From: Mesorhizobium sp. L-8-3
GTDB taxonomy: Bacteria > Pseudomonadota > Alphaproteobacteria > Rhizobiales > Rhizobiaceae
Assembly (NCBI RefSeq): GCF_016756615.1
Contig: NZ_AP023262.1
Coordinates: forward strand, 4,341,501-4,405,500
Reading direction: 5' to 3'
Length of the DNA stretch: 64,000 bases
The notes beneath the pieces are model-generated. The model did not search any database, had not been told where the DNA came from, and saw nothing but the letters and a program-made list of their open reading frames with translations. The first letter of the stretch is position 1; every line of letters starts with the position of its first letter. Of this stretch, positions 31,948 to 40,433 are shown one piece after another. Position numbers and translations under genes: made by a program.

Positions 31948-33156
31948 ATGCCGGATGCTTCCAGGGTTGCCGCCTCAATGGAACGTGCTGGCGAGCCCGA
32001 CGCGACGGGCACGGCGCGCGACGTGGTGGTCGCGGCACGTGACCGGGCGGTTTCCACACATGACGTAGCGGTGTCCGCACGCGGCGTCGGCATGGAATTC
32101 AACGGTTTCCATGCGGTGAAGGACGCCTCCTTCGACCTGCCGAGGGGCCGTTTCCTGACCATCCTCGGCCCGTCCGGTTCCGGCAAGACGACCCTGCTGC
32201 GCATGATCGCCGGCTTCCAGAAACCCTCCGCCGGCGAGATCTTCATCAACGGCCAGGCGGTCAGCGCGGTGCCGCCGCACAAGCGCTCGATCGGCATGGT
32301 GTTCCAGAAGCTGGCGCTGTTCCCGCATATGACGGCGGCGGAGAACGTCGCCTTTCCGCTGAGGATGCGCCGCCAGGATGCCCGTGCCATTCCGGAGCGC
32401 GTGGACCGCTATCTCGACCTCGTGAAGCTCGGCGGTTATGGCGGCCGCCGCATCCACGAACTTTCCGGCGGCCAGCAGCAGCGCGTCGCCATCGCCCGCG
32501 CCCTGGTCTTCGAGCCAGATCTCCTGCTGCTCGACGAACCGCTCGCGGCCCTCGACCGCAAGCTGCGCGAGGAAATGCAGCTGGAATTTCGGCGTATCCA
32601 GCGCGAGCTCGGCGTCACCACAATCAACGTCACCCACGATCAGCGCGAGGCGCTCGTCGTCTCCGACGAGATCATCGTCATGGACCAGGGCGAAATCCAG
32701 CAGAAGGCGCAGCCGGCCGTGACCTATCGCCAGCCGAGCAACGCCTTCGTCGCCAATTTCATCGGCGTCACCAATTTTATCCCGGGCCTCGTCGACACCG
32801 TCTCCGGCGGTGCGGTCTCGATGACCAGCCGCGGTGTCGAGATTTCAGGGGTGGTCGGCGACGGGCGCGCTCCGCCGGTCGAAGGGCGGGAGGCATCGGG
32901 CGCGATCCGTGCCGAGCAGATCCGCATTGCAGGGGACGAGAGCCGTCTGGCGGGTCTCGCCACCGTGCTCGCCGGCGAGGTGACCGACGCGATCTTCGAA
33001 GGCGAACGCGTCGTCTACGAGATCGCCGTGCCGGCGCTTGATGGCGACGTGCTGAGGGTCTTCGATCACGACCCGGCGGGGCATACGCAACATGACATCG
33101 GCGCCAGGGTGTTCGTCGGCTGGAACGCCCGGGATGTTTTTATTTTCAACAACTAG
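31948..33156 (+). CDS. PotA-type ABC importer ATPase
   Basis: The start at 31948 has GAGGGGAAACGA just before it (31927 is an alternative). The 402-residue ATPase has Walker A (GPSGSGKTT), Q-loop (VFQKLALFPHM), signature (LSGGQQQR), Walker B (LLLLDEPLAALD) and a C-terminal TOBE domain (GAIRAEQIRI onward). It fits the polyamine/opine (PotA) group. The first 45 residues before GVGMEFNGFHAVKDASF form an odd alanine/valine-arginine repeat (RDVVVAARDRAVSTHDVAV) not seen in standard members; it may be a spurious extension or a linker. Confidence 0.88.
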   Translation: MPDASRVAASMERAGEPDATGTARDVVVAARDRAVSTHDVAVSARGVGMEFNGFHAVKDASFDLPRGRFLTILGPSGSGKTTLLRMIAGFQKPSAGEIFINGQAVSAVPPHKRSIGMVFQKLALFPHMTAAENVAFPLRMRRQDARAIPERVDRYLDLVKLGGYGGRRIHELSGGQQQRVAIARALVFEPDLLLLDEPLAALDRKLREEMQLEFRRIQRELGVTTINVTHDQREALVVSDEIIVMDQGEIQQKAQPAVTYRQPSNAFVANFIGVTNFIPGLVDTVSGGAVSMTSRGVEISGVVGDGRAPPVEGREASGAIRAEQIRIAGDESRLAGLATVLAGEVTDAIFEGERVVYEIAVPALDGDVLRVFDHDPAGHTQHDIGARVFVGWNARDVFIFNN

Positions 33157-33182
33157 CCGAGACCAACCAGAGGAGAATCACG

Positions 33183-34298
33183 ATGAAAGGCCCGAAATTC
33201 CCGATGCCGTCACTCGATCGCCGCAGCTTCCTGCAAGCAGCGGCCGCGTTCGGAGGAGCCGCCGGCCTGTCGGCGCTCGGCGTCTCGCGCGGCTACGCCG
33301 CCGAGCCGGAAAAGCCGAAGGAACTGATCGTGCGCGCCTGGGGCGGAAGCTGGGTCGACAGCCTCAAGGCAGGGGTCTCCGACAGCTTCACCAAGGAGAC
33401 CGGCATCGCCATCCGTCACGACCTCACCGAGGACAATGAGATCCAGCCCAAGGTCTGGGCCGCCGTCGCGCAGAAGCGCGTGCCCCCGATCCACATCAAT
33501 TGGGACACCACCACCAACGCCACCAAATCGGCGCTGCGCGGGGTGACCGAGGACCTGTCCGACCTGCCCAATCTCGCCAATGTCACGGATCTCGCCAAGC
33601 CGGTCGGGCTCGACGGCTTTCCGATCGTCAACACCTACGGCTATGTCTATGTACTGGCCTATCGGCCCGAGGCCTTCCCGGACGGCGCGCCGAAATCCTG
33701 GAAGGACCTGCTCGATCCGAAATTCAAGGGACGGCTGGCCTTCTACAATGACGGCATCGGCTTCCACTTCCCCGCGCAGGTCGCCGGCGGCGGCAAGCTC
33801 GAGGACATTCCGGCCAACATGCAGCCGGCCTGGGACTTCATCGCGAAGATGAAGGAGCAGCAGCCGCTGCTCGGCGAGGATCCCGATTTCACCACCTGGT
33901 TCCAGAAGGGCGAGATCGACGCGGCCTGCACCATCTCGACCAATGCCCGCGAGGCGCGCAAGAACGGCATCGACATCAGATGGGTTGTGCCGGAGGAAGG
34001 CGCCAAGTTCGACACGGACGGGCTGTGGATTCCGAAGGGCCTTCCCGAGAACGAGTTGTTCTGGGCCAAGCAATACATCAATCACGCACTGACGAAGGAA
34101 GCGCAGCAGGTCTGGCTCGACGGCCTCGGCCTGCCTGGCGTGGTGCCCGGGCTGACGCCGCCGGCCGACCTCGTCGGCGACCCCTCTTATCCGACCAAGC
34201 CCGAGGACTTCGAGCACCTCATCCGCATCTCCTCGAAGATCCAGGTCGAAAACGAGAGCGACTGGTTCTCCAAATTCAAGGCCATCATGCAGGGCTGA
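33183..34298 (+). CDS. PotD-type substrate-binding protein, Tat exported
   Basis: The 371-residue binding protein starts after GGAGAATCACG. Its N-terminus has a twin-arginine signal (LDRRSFLQAAAAFGGAAGLS, cleavage after GYA near residue 39). The mature protein has the SBP_bac_6/PotD shape (VRAWGGSWVDSLKAGVSDSF, KPVGLDGFPIVNTYGYVYVL, DLLDPKFKGRLA, WFQKGEIDAAC). The ligand of the family is usually a polyamine or opine, but neighbours point to a sulfonated or hydroxylated compound. Next in the operon are two permeases. Confidence 0.87.
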   Translation: MKGPKFPMPSLDRRSFLQAAAAFGGAAGLSALGVSRGYAAEPEKPKELIVRAWGGSWVDSLKAGVSDSFTKETGIAIRHDLTEDNEIQPKVWAAVAQKRVPPIHINWDTTTNATKSALRGVTEDLSDLPNLANVTDLAKPVGLDGFPIVNTYGYVYVLAYRPEAFPDGAPKSWKDLLDPKFKGRLAFYNDGIGFHFPAQVAGGGKLEDIPANMQPAWDFIAKMKEQQPLLGEDPDFTTWFQKGEIDAACTISTNAREARKNGIDIRWVVPEEGAKFDTDGLWIPKGLPENELFWAKQYINHALTKEAQQVWLDGLGLPGVVPGLTPPADLVGDPSYPTKPEDFEHLIRISSKIQVENESDWFSKFKAIMQG

Positions 34299-34308
34299 TC
34301 CATCGCAA

Positions 34309-34334
34309 AGGGGCCGCCGCCCGCGGCGGCCCCT
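34309..34334 (+). terminator. 12-bp stem-loop after the binding-protein gene
   Basis: AGGGGCCGCCGC and GCGGCGGCCCCT pair perfectly around a CC loop, eleven bases after the stop of the binding-protein gene and 32 bases before the first permease. There is no T-run. It probably protects or attenuates the upstream transcript so that more binding protein than permease is made. Confidence 0.7.
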
Positions 34335-34366
34335 CCGTCATCGACCTTGCACCTCGGGAATTCGGC

Positions 34367-35311
34367 ATGCGTGCGGCCAGAACTGCCTATCCCCTGACCT
34401 GGCGCGTCATGGACGCGCTTGAGAGCTTCGCGGCCTTCATCTGGCCGGGCACCTTCAAGGGGGCCGTTCCTTACCTCTTGCTCGCGCCGGCTGTGCTTCT
34501 CGTCGGCCTGCTCGTGCTCGGCCTCTTCCAGATCGGCGACGCCAGCCTGCGCACGCTCGACACCACGACCTTCCTCTTCTCCGAGGACTATTCGCTCGCC
34601 AATTATCGCAGGGCCCTGTCGGAGCCGCTCTTCACCGCCGTCGCCGGCCGCAGCCTCATGGCCGCCGTGATCGTCACGGTAGTGACGCTGATCTTTGCTT
34701 TTCCCTATGCCTATCTGATGGTGCGAACGCCGTCGCCCGGCCTGCGCAAATTCCTGCTCATCGCGCTCTTCCTGCCCTTCTTCATCGGCCAGGTGGTGCG
34801 CGCCTATGGCTGGCTGATCATCCTCGGCAACCAGGGCATGGTCAACGAAGCCCTCGGGCTTGTCGGCATTCCTCCGATGCGGCTGATCTACAACTATCCT
34901 GCCGTGCTGTTCGGCCTCGTCCAGTACATGCTGCCCTTCGCCGTGCTGATGCTCGCCCCGGCATTGACGGCGATCCCGGAGGAACTGGAGGCGGCGGCCG
35001 GTTCGCTCGGCGCCAACTGGGTGAAAACCTTCATCCATGTCGTGCTGCCGCTCGCGCGGCCTGGCTTCGTCGGTGCCGGGCTCGTGGTGGTGACGCTGTC
35101 GCTCACCGACTTCGCCGTCCCCGCCATCCTCGGCGGCGGCTCGCAGGACTTCATCGCCAACGCCATCTACGACCAGTTCTTCCGCACCTCCGACCAGGGG
35201 CTCGGCGCCACGCTGACATTGATGCTGGTGGCGCTCGGTTCGCTGGTGGTCGGGCTGGTCTTCACGCTCTTCGGCGCCGGCACGCTGGCCATGGGGAGGG
35301 CGCGCCGATGA
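34367..35311 (+). CDS. PotB-type ABC importer permease
   Basis: ATG 34367 (MRAARTAYPLTWRVMDALES). The 314-residue protein has six membrane spans, with PYLLLAPAVLLVGLLVLGLF first, and the EAA-loop EELEAAAGSLGANWVKTFIH characteristic of binding-protein-dependent permeases. Ends in a four-base overlap with the second permease. The upstream 129 codons in the same frame belong to a shadow of the binding-protein gene. Confidence 0.88.
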   Translation: MRAARTAYPLTWRVMDALESFAAFIWPGTFKGAVPYLLLAPAVLLVGLLVLGLFQIGDASLRTLDTTTFLFSEDYSLANYRRALSEPLFTAVAGRSLMAAVIVTVVTLIFAFPYAYLMVRTPSPGLRKFLLIALFLPFFIGQVVRAYGWLIILGNQGMVNEALGLVGIPPMRLIYNYPAVLFGLVQYMLPFAVLMLAPALTAIPEELEAAAGSLGANWVKTFIHVVLPLARPGFVGAGLVVVTLSLTDFAVPAILGGGSQDFIANAIYDQFFRTSDQGLGATLTLMLVALGSLVVGLVFTLFGAGTLAMGRARR

Positions 35312-36108
35312 ACGCCCCGTTGAGCAAGACCATTACGCTCTGGGTGTTCGTCGCGATCGCGCTGATCACGCTCTCCGCGCCGACCGTCGTCGTGCTGGGC
35401 GCGTCCTTCACCGCAGGCAACATCATCACCTTCCCGCCCGAGGGGTTCTCGCTGAAATGGTATGCGGCGATCTCGCAGGCGACCGATCTGCGCGACGCCT
35501 TCCTGCGCACACTGTTCGTGGCTTCCGTCTGCACCATCGTCGCGATCCCCGTCGGCACGCTGGCCGGCATCGCGCTCGCCAAATATGCGGTCCGCTTCGA
35601 AAAGACGTTCCAGATCTACCTCCTGCTTCCCTTCACCATTCCGCTGATCGGCTCGGGCATCGGCCTGATGCTGGTGTTCGGCAATGCCGGCGTGCTCGGC
35701 CAGCTCTGGCCCGTCGGCATCGCCTGCTGCGTCATCAACCTGCCCTTCATGATCTGGGCGGTCACGGCGAGCGCCTCGGCATTGGATCCCGATCTCGAGC
35801 TCGCCGCCGCCAATTGCGGCGCGCCGCCCTTGCAGACCTTCTTCTCGGTCACGCTACCGGCGGTCATGCCCGGCGTCATCAGCGGGTCGCTGCTGATGTT
35901 CATCCTGGCGCTCAACGAATTCCTGGTCAGCCTGCTCCTGGTCGACGCGCGCATCGTCACCCTGCCGGTCCAGATCTACAACTCCATCCGGTCGATTATC
36001 ACGCCCGACCTCGCCGCGATCTCTGTCGTCTTCATCGCCTCCGCCGCGGCGGCGATCTTCCTGCTCGACCGGCTGGTCGGCCTCGACATCTTCCTCAAAT
36101 CGAAATGA
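35308..36108 (+). CDS. PotC-type ABC importer permease
   Basis: The 266-residue protein has six membrane spans starting with LWVFVAIALITLSAPTVVVL, and the EAA-loop DLELAAANCGAPPLQTFFSV. With the preceding permease it forms the heterodimeric channel. ATG 35308 overlaps the upstream stop by four bases. A 41-base gap leads to the HisD-like gene, which has its own GGAAAGGAG, so all are probably one operon. Confidence 0.88.
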   Translation: MNAPLSKTITLWVFVAIALITLSAPTVVVLGASFTAGNIITFPPEGFSLKWYAAISQATDLRDAFLRTLFVASVCTIVAIPVGTLAGIALAKYAVRFEKTFQIYLLLPFTIPLIGSGIGLMLVFGNAGVLGQLWPVGIACCVINLPFMIWAVTASASALDPDLELAAANCGAPPLQTFFSVTLPAVMPGVISGSLLMFILALNEFLVSLLLVDARIVTLPVQIYNSIRSIITPDLAAISVVFIASAAAAIFLLDRLVGLDIFLKSK

Positions 36109-36149
36109 CGGCCGCGTGTCCGCCGCGGCCGGGCGGAAAGGAGCCTCCC

Positions 36150-37472
36150 ATGGCAGACGTATCGTTCCATGAACTCGAAAAGCTGGATGAGGGCCAACGC
36201 GCCACCCTTCTGAAACGCTCCGAGACCGACCTTTCCGGCTTCATCGAGAAGGTCGGGCCGATCATCGAGGCCGTGCGCAGCGAAGGCGACGCCGCACTCG
36301 TGCGCTTCGGCCGCGAACTCGACAAGGCCGACCTGAAGGCGGGCGGCCTGAAGGCGACGCCGGCCGAGTTCGACGCCGCCTTCAAGGCGGTCGACGCGCA
36401 AGTGATCGAGGCCATCCGCTTCGGCATCGACAATATCAGGCGTTTCCACGAGGAGCAGAAGCCGGAAGCCATGTGGCTGAAGGAGATGCGGCCCGGCGCC
36501 TTCGCCGGCGACCGCTTCACGCCGATCCGCTCCGTCGCGCTCTACATTCCGCGCGGCAAGGGCGCCTTTCCCTCGGTGACGATGATGACCGCGGTGCCGG
36601 CCGTGGTGGCCGGCGTTCCTGATATCGCCATCGTCACGCCGCCCGCACCCGACGGGACGGTCGATGCCGCGACGCTGGTCGCCGCGCGTCTTGCCGGGGT
36701 CGAGACCGTCTATAAATGCGGCGGCGCCCAGGCCGTCGCCGCCGTCGCCTATGGCACCGAGACGGTGAAGCCGGCGCTCAAGATCGTCGGCCCCGGCAGC
36801 CCTTGGGTGGTGGCGGCCAAGCGGCTGCTGTCCGGCGTGATCGATCCGGGCCTTCCGGCCGGCCCCTCCGAGGCGATCATCTTCGCCGACGACAGCGTCC
36901 ATGGCGGCCTTGCCGCGCTCGACCTTTTGATCGAGGCCGAGCACGGGCCGGACTCGTCCGCCTATCTGGTCACCCACGTCAGGCGTGTCGCCGAGGAGGC
37001 GCTCGCGGCTCTGCCCGAACACTGGGCGCGCATGACCGAGCAGCGCGTGGCCTTCTCGACGGCGGTCCTGACCGGCAAGTTCGGCGGCATCGTGCTGACG
37101 CCGTCGCTGGAGGAGAGCTATCGCTTCGTCAACGACTATGCGCCGGAGCATCTGGAGATCCTCTCGACCGATCCCTTCGCCCATCTTGGCCGCATCACCG
37201 AAGCCGCCGAGATCCTGATGGGCCCGCACACGCCTGTCGCCATCGGCAATTTCGGTCTCGGGCCGAACGCGGTGCTGCCGACCAGCCGCTGGGCGCGGAC
37301 CTACGGGCCGCTGTCGGTCACCGACTTCGTCAAGCGCTCCTCGATCGGCTATGTGACGGCATCCGCCTATCCGGAGTTTGCGCGGCACGCCCATACGCTG
37401 GCGCGTTATGAGGGGTTCTCTTCCCACGAACACGCGGTGTCGCCGGTGCGGGATGCGTATCTGGGGAGGTGA
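36150..37472 (+). CDS. HisD-like dehydrogenase, candidate sulfopropanediol 3-dehydrogenase (HpsN type)
   Basis: The 440-residue protein is a histidinol-dehydrogenase homologue: PRGKGAFPSVTMMTAVPA, CGGAQAVAAVAYGTETV, LPAGPSEAII and EAEHGPDSSA are present, as is the catalytic APEHLEI pair (E333, H334). Versus HisD the zinc ligand Gln259 becomes E262, Asp360 becomes N367 and the substrate-side His367 becomes A374 (GPNAVLPT), while H265 and H426 are kept. These changes at the histidinol site argue that it does not make histidine. HpsN, which oxidises DHPS to sulfolactate, is a HisD relative with an SDR and a zinc dehydrogenase as partners, as found here. Function is inferred. Confidence 0.85.
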   Translation: MADVSFHELEKLDEGQRATLLKRSETDLSGFIEKVGPIIEAVRSEGDAALVRFGRELDKADLKAGGLKATPAEFDAAFKAVDAQVIEAIRFGIDNIRRFHEEQKPEAMWLKEMRPGAFAGDRFTPIRSVALYIPRGKGAFPSVTMMTAVPAVVAGVPDIAIVTPPAPDGTVDAATLVAARLAGVETVYKCGGAQAVAAVAYGTETVKPALKIVGPGSPWVVAAKRLLSGVIDPGLPAGPSEAIIFADDSVHGGLAALDLLIEAEHGPDSSAYLVTHVRRVAEEALAALPEHWARMTEQRVAFSTAVLTGKFGGIVLTPSLEESYRFVNDYAPEHLEILSTDPFAHLGRITEAAEILMGPHTPVAIGNFGLGPNAVLPTSRWARTYGPLSVTDFVKRSSIGYVTASAYPEFARHAHTLARYEGFSSHEHAVSPVRDAYLGR

Positions 37473-37602
37473 GGGGGCGATGGCGCGACGGTCGGGTGGG
37501 AGGACAAGGCAGGTGTCTCGGGTGGGCTGGGCGTTGCGTTCCGGGTGTTGGTCGCCGCCGTTGCTGGATGGGTGCCCAGATCGGGGCAACCGGCGCCATC
37601 TT

Positions 37603-37782
37603 ACCCCTCATCCGACCTCGCTTCGCGAGGCCACCTTCTCCCACAAGGGGAGAAGGCCGGAGCCTGGCTTCGCCGGCCCTGCAAATCACCACCGTCGGCG
37701 ATTGGCCGAGGCCTTGCTGCGGGCGTTCCCTTCTCCCCTTGTGGGAGAAGGTGGCCGCGCGAAGCGCGGACGGATGAGGGGT
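37603..37782. repeat. Dispersed palindromic element (type C, second copy)
   Basis: Matches the element at 23551-23736: ACCCCTCATCCGACCTCGC, CTTCTCCCACAAGGGGAGAA, and the inverted right half ending GGATGAGGGGT, with a diverged centre. It interrupts the operon between the HisD-like and zinc dehydrogenase genes and fills most of the 354-base gap 37473-37826; no gene is seen there. Confidence 0.88.
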
Positions 37783-37826
37783 ACCCTCCGCTTCCACCTC
37801 AACCATAGTCACCAGGAAACCTCCCC

Positions 37827-38846
37827 ATGAAAGCCGCGCGTCTCCATGCGGCGGGCGATCTGCGCGTCGAGCATATCCCGGCCCCGGGCGAACCCGAGCG
37901 CGGCAATGTGCGCCTGCGTGTGACGGCAGCCGGTATCTGCGGCTCCGACATTCACAATTTCCGTACCGGCCAATGGATCAGCCGCGCGCCCAGCGTTGCC
38001 GGCCACGAATTCGCCGGCGTCGTCGCGGCGCTCGCCCCCGGTGTCACCGATCTCGCGATAGGCGATACCGTCGTCGCCGATTCCCGCTTCTGGTGCGGCG
38101 AATGCCCGGCATGCCGGCGCGGCCGCTGGAATGTCTGCGCGAAGCTCGGCTTCGTCGGCGAGGTCTGCGACGGCGGTTTCGCCGAGGAGGTCGAATTGCC
38201 GGCGCGCCTCTTGGTGCGGCACGATCCCGGCCTCGATCCGGCCATTGCCGCGATGGCCGAGCCGCTGGCGGTGGCGCTGCACGCCGTGCGCCGCCTCGCT
38301 CCCAGCAAAGGCGAACCGGTGCTGGTGGCCGGCTGCGGGCCGATCGGCGGCCTGACGGCGGTGCTGCTCTCTCGATTGCATGAGGGGCCCCTGCTGGTCG
38401 CCGACCGCAACCGGGAGCGTGCCGCCAGGGTGGCCGAGGCGACGGACGCAACGATCGTGGACCTCGACGCCGCTCCGATCGGCAAGGCATTGTCCGGCAA
38501 GGCGCTTCTTCACGCGATCGACGCCACGGGAAGCGTCGGTGTGGTCACCACGCTGCTCGACCTGATCGCGGGCGGCGGCTCGCTCGCCTTGGTCGGTATT
38601 TCGCATGGCAGGCTCGACCTGGACCCCAATTTGCTGGTCGAGCGCGAGATCGCCTTGCTGGGCTGCCACGTCTTCCGGGACGAACTGCCCGAGGCCGTCG
38701 CGATGCTCGGCCCGCTGGCGTCGGTCCTGCGTCCGCTGATCGATCGCGAGATCGCCATCGAAGACATCCCGGAAGCCTATCAGCGGCTGATCGCCGGAGA
38801 GAGCAGGGGCCTGAAGACGATCGTCCGCATCGGAGGGCCCAAATGA
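37827..38846 (+). CDS. Zinc-dependent medium-chain dehydrogenase (HpsP-like candidate)
   Basis: The 339-residue enzyme shows the catalytic zinc ligands (GICGSD with C38, GHEFAG with H60 and E61) and the four structural-zinc cysteines C90, C93, C96 and C104 in WCGECPACRRGRWNVC, plus a Rossmann GCGPIGG. This is the threonine/sorbitol dehydrogenase group. In DHPS degradation the zinc enzyme HpsP is the second 2-dehydrogenase. An AGGAAACCTCCCC stretch precedes the ATG. It overlaps the regulator gene by four bases and is separated from the HisD-like gene by the repeat. Confidence 0.86.
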   Translation: MKAARLHAAGDLRVEHIPAPGEPERGNVRLRVTAAGICGSDIHNFRTGQWISRAPSVAGHEFAGVVAALAPGVTDLAIGDTVVADSRFWCGECPACRRGRWNVCAKLGFVGEVCDGGFAEEVELPARLLVRHDPGLDPAIAAMAEPLAVALHAVRRLAPSKGEPVLVAGCGPIGGLTAVLLSRLHEGPLLVADRNRERAARVAEATDATIVDLDAAPIGKALSGKALLHAIDATGSVGVVTTLLDLIAGGGSLALVGISHGRLDLDPNLLVEREIALLGCHVFRDELPEAVAMLGPLASVLRPLIDREIAIEDIPEAYQRLIAGESRGLKTIVRIGGPK

Positions 38847-39610
38847 CCATGGACGACCGGCTGAGACGACCCGCCAACGGCCTGCCGGAGGCGGCGAGCC
38901 CGCTCTACGAGCAGGTCAAGGACTATGTCTTGAAGAACATCGGCAGCGGCGAATGGTCGAAGGACCAGCGGCTGCCTTCAGAAAACGAGTTGGTCACCGC
39001 GCTCGGCGTCTCGCGCATGACGGTCAACCGCGCTCTGCGCGAACTGACGTCCGAGGGCTATCTCCTGCGCATCCAGGGCGTTGGCACCTTCGTCGCGCCG
39101 CCCAAGCCGCAATCGGCGCTGATCGAGATCATCGACATTGCCGACGAGATCCGTGCGCGCGGCAGCCGTTATTCGGCGAAGGTCGTGCTCCTTGAGAAGA
39201 TTGCCGAGCCGTCGGCCGGGTTGATCGCGGCTTTCGAATTCGACGGGAGCCGCCCGATCTCCCATTCGATCGTCGTCCACTGCGAGAACGACGTCCCCGT
39301 TCTGCTCGAGGAGCGCTTCGTCAATGCCGACCTTGCGCCCGACTATCACCGGCAGGATTTCGTGCAGGCGACCACCACCTACGACTATCTGACCCGGGCG
39401 ATGCCGCTGACCGAGGTCGAGCATGTGATCTCGGCCGTCGCCGCCGACGATGCCACCGCCGGCCATCTGGCGATCGCGGCGGGCGAACCCTGCCTGCTTC
39501 TCCACCGCCGCACCTGGTCGGGCGCGGCGGTCGCCACGGTCAACAAGTTCATCTATGCCGGCAGCCGCTACTCGCTCGGCAGCCGCTACGCGCCCGGCAT
39601 GCTGGGGTGA
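38843..39610 (+). CDS. GntR-family regulator, HutC subfamily
   Basis: The 255-residue protein has an N-terminal winged helix (LYEQVKDYVLKNIGSGEW, RLPSENELVTALGVSRMTVN) and a UTRA ligand domain from about residue 90 (IIDIADEIRARGSRYSAKVV). The arrangement is close to HutC, the urocanate-sensing repressor of histidine use. Here no hut enzyme gene is nearby, so its ligand is probably another metabolite of this operon. ATGA overlap with the preceding gene makes it the last gene of the operon. A matching operator is proposed at 31031-31052. Confidence 0.9.
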   Translation: MTMDDRLRRPANGLPEAASPLYEQVKDYVLKNIGSGEWSKDQRLPSENELVTALGVSRMTVNRALRELTSEGYLLRIQGVGTFVAPPKPQSALIEIIDIADEIRARGSRYSAKVVLLEKIAEPSAGLIAAFEFDGSRPISHSIVVHCENDVPVLLEERFVNADLAPDYHRQDFVQATTTYDYLTRAMPLTEVEHVISAVAADDATAGHLAIAAGEPCLLLHRRTWSGAAVATVNKFIYAGSRYSLGSRYAPGMLG

Positions 39611-39671
39611 GGGGCGGTTGTCGTCACCCGCCGGCAGGAGGAGATTCCTGCAAGCCGACAGTTGTCGCGAT

Positions 39672-40433
39672 TCATAGCAATGTGACCTTGCCAGTCGCTA
39701 TGTCATAGCGGGCGGCCACGACCTTCAGCTTCCCCTCCTTGATTGCCGCGGCGAGGATCGGGGAAGCTTCGCTGAGCAGTGTCGCCTGGATCCGAGCATT
39801 GGCGTCGATGGCGGCATCGAGGTCTGGGCCTGCAGCGTTCACGGCTGGCCAGATGGGGGCGTAGAGGGCGCCGATCTGGCCTGGCACGGCCTTGCCTTCG
39901 ATGGTTGCTTTCACCGCGCCGCAATTGCTGTGCCCCATCACCATGATCACTTTGGTGCCCAGAACGGCGACACCATATTCCAGGCTCGCCGTGATCTCCG
40001 GTGTGGTGATGTTCCCGGCCACACGCACCACAAAGAGACGGCCGATGCTCTGGTCGAAGACGAACTCCACCGGCACCCGGGAATCCGCGCAGGACAGCAG
40101 GGCGGCAAAGGGCTCCTGCTTCTCGGCCGTTTTTGCCTTCAGGATCGACAGGTCCTCATTGAGCGACTGGAGCTGACCGCCGACATAGCGTTGGTTGCCG
40201 TCCATCAGCTCCTTGAGCGCAGCGTCCGGCGTCAACGTGCTCTGGGCCAAGGCCGGCCGGGTGGTGGAGACTGTGGCGCCAGCCAGCACCGCGGCCGTGC
40301 CGCCGATCGCGCTGGCCAGAAAGCCGCGCCGGGACAGCGCGCCATCCTTCTCGGCACCGCCTTGCGCTGTCGAGCAGCTGTCGCAACCGCACGCCACGCC
40401 GACATGCCGGACAAAACCGTTCTCGGGTTGCAT
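39672..40433 (-). CDS. Tat-exported beta-carbonic anhydrase
   Basis: The 253-residue protein begins with a cysteine-rich 30-residue extension (GVACGCDSC) and then a twin-arginine signal (LSRRGFLASAIGG, R35 R36) with a cleavage site at ALAQ near residue 64. The beta-class zinc site is complete: C115, D117 and R119 in SCADSR, H168 and C171 in GHSNCG. It interconverts CO2 and bicarbonate in the periplasm. GGAGACGGAT precedes the ATG. It is followed by a 539-base gap to the nap operon. Confidence 0.9.
   Translation of the reverse strand: MQPENGFVRHVGVACGCDSCSTAQGGAEKDGALSRRGFLASAIGGTAAVLAGATVSTTRPALAQSTLTPDAALKELMDGNQRYVGGQLQSLNEDLSILKAKTAEKQEPFAALLSCADSRVPVEFVFDQSIGRLFVVRVAGNITTPEITASLEYGVAVLGTKVIMVMGHSNCGAVKATIEGKAVPGQIGALYAPIWPAVNAAGPDLDAAIDANARIQATLLSEASPILAAAIKEGKLKVVAARYDIATGKVTLL

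Noticed and set aside
36150..37472. Calling the HisD homologue histidinol dehydrogenase (histidine biosynthesis)
   Set aside because: Zinc- and substrate-site changes and the catabolic operon context argue against biosynthetic HisD; there are no other his genes nearby.
38843..39610. Assigning the regulator as the histidine-utilisation repressor HutC
   Set aside because: It has the HutC-like fold, but no hutU/hutH/hutI genes lie nearby and the adjacent enzymes are dehydrogenases and a PotABCD-type importer.
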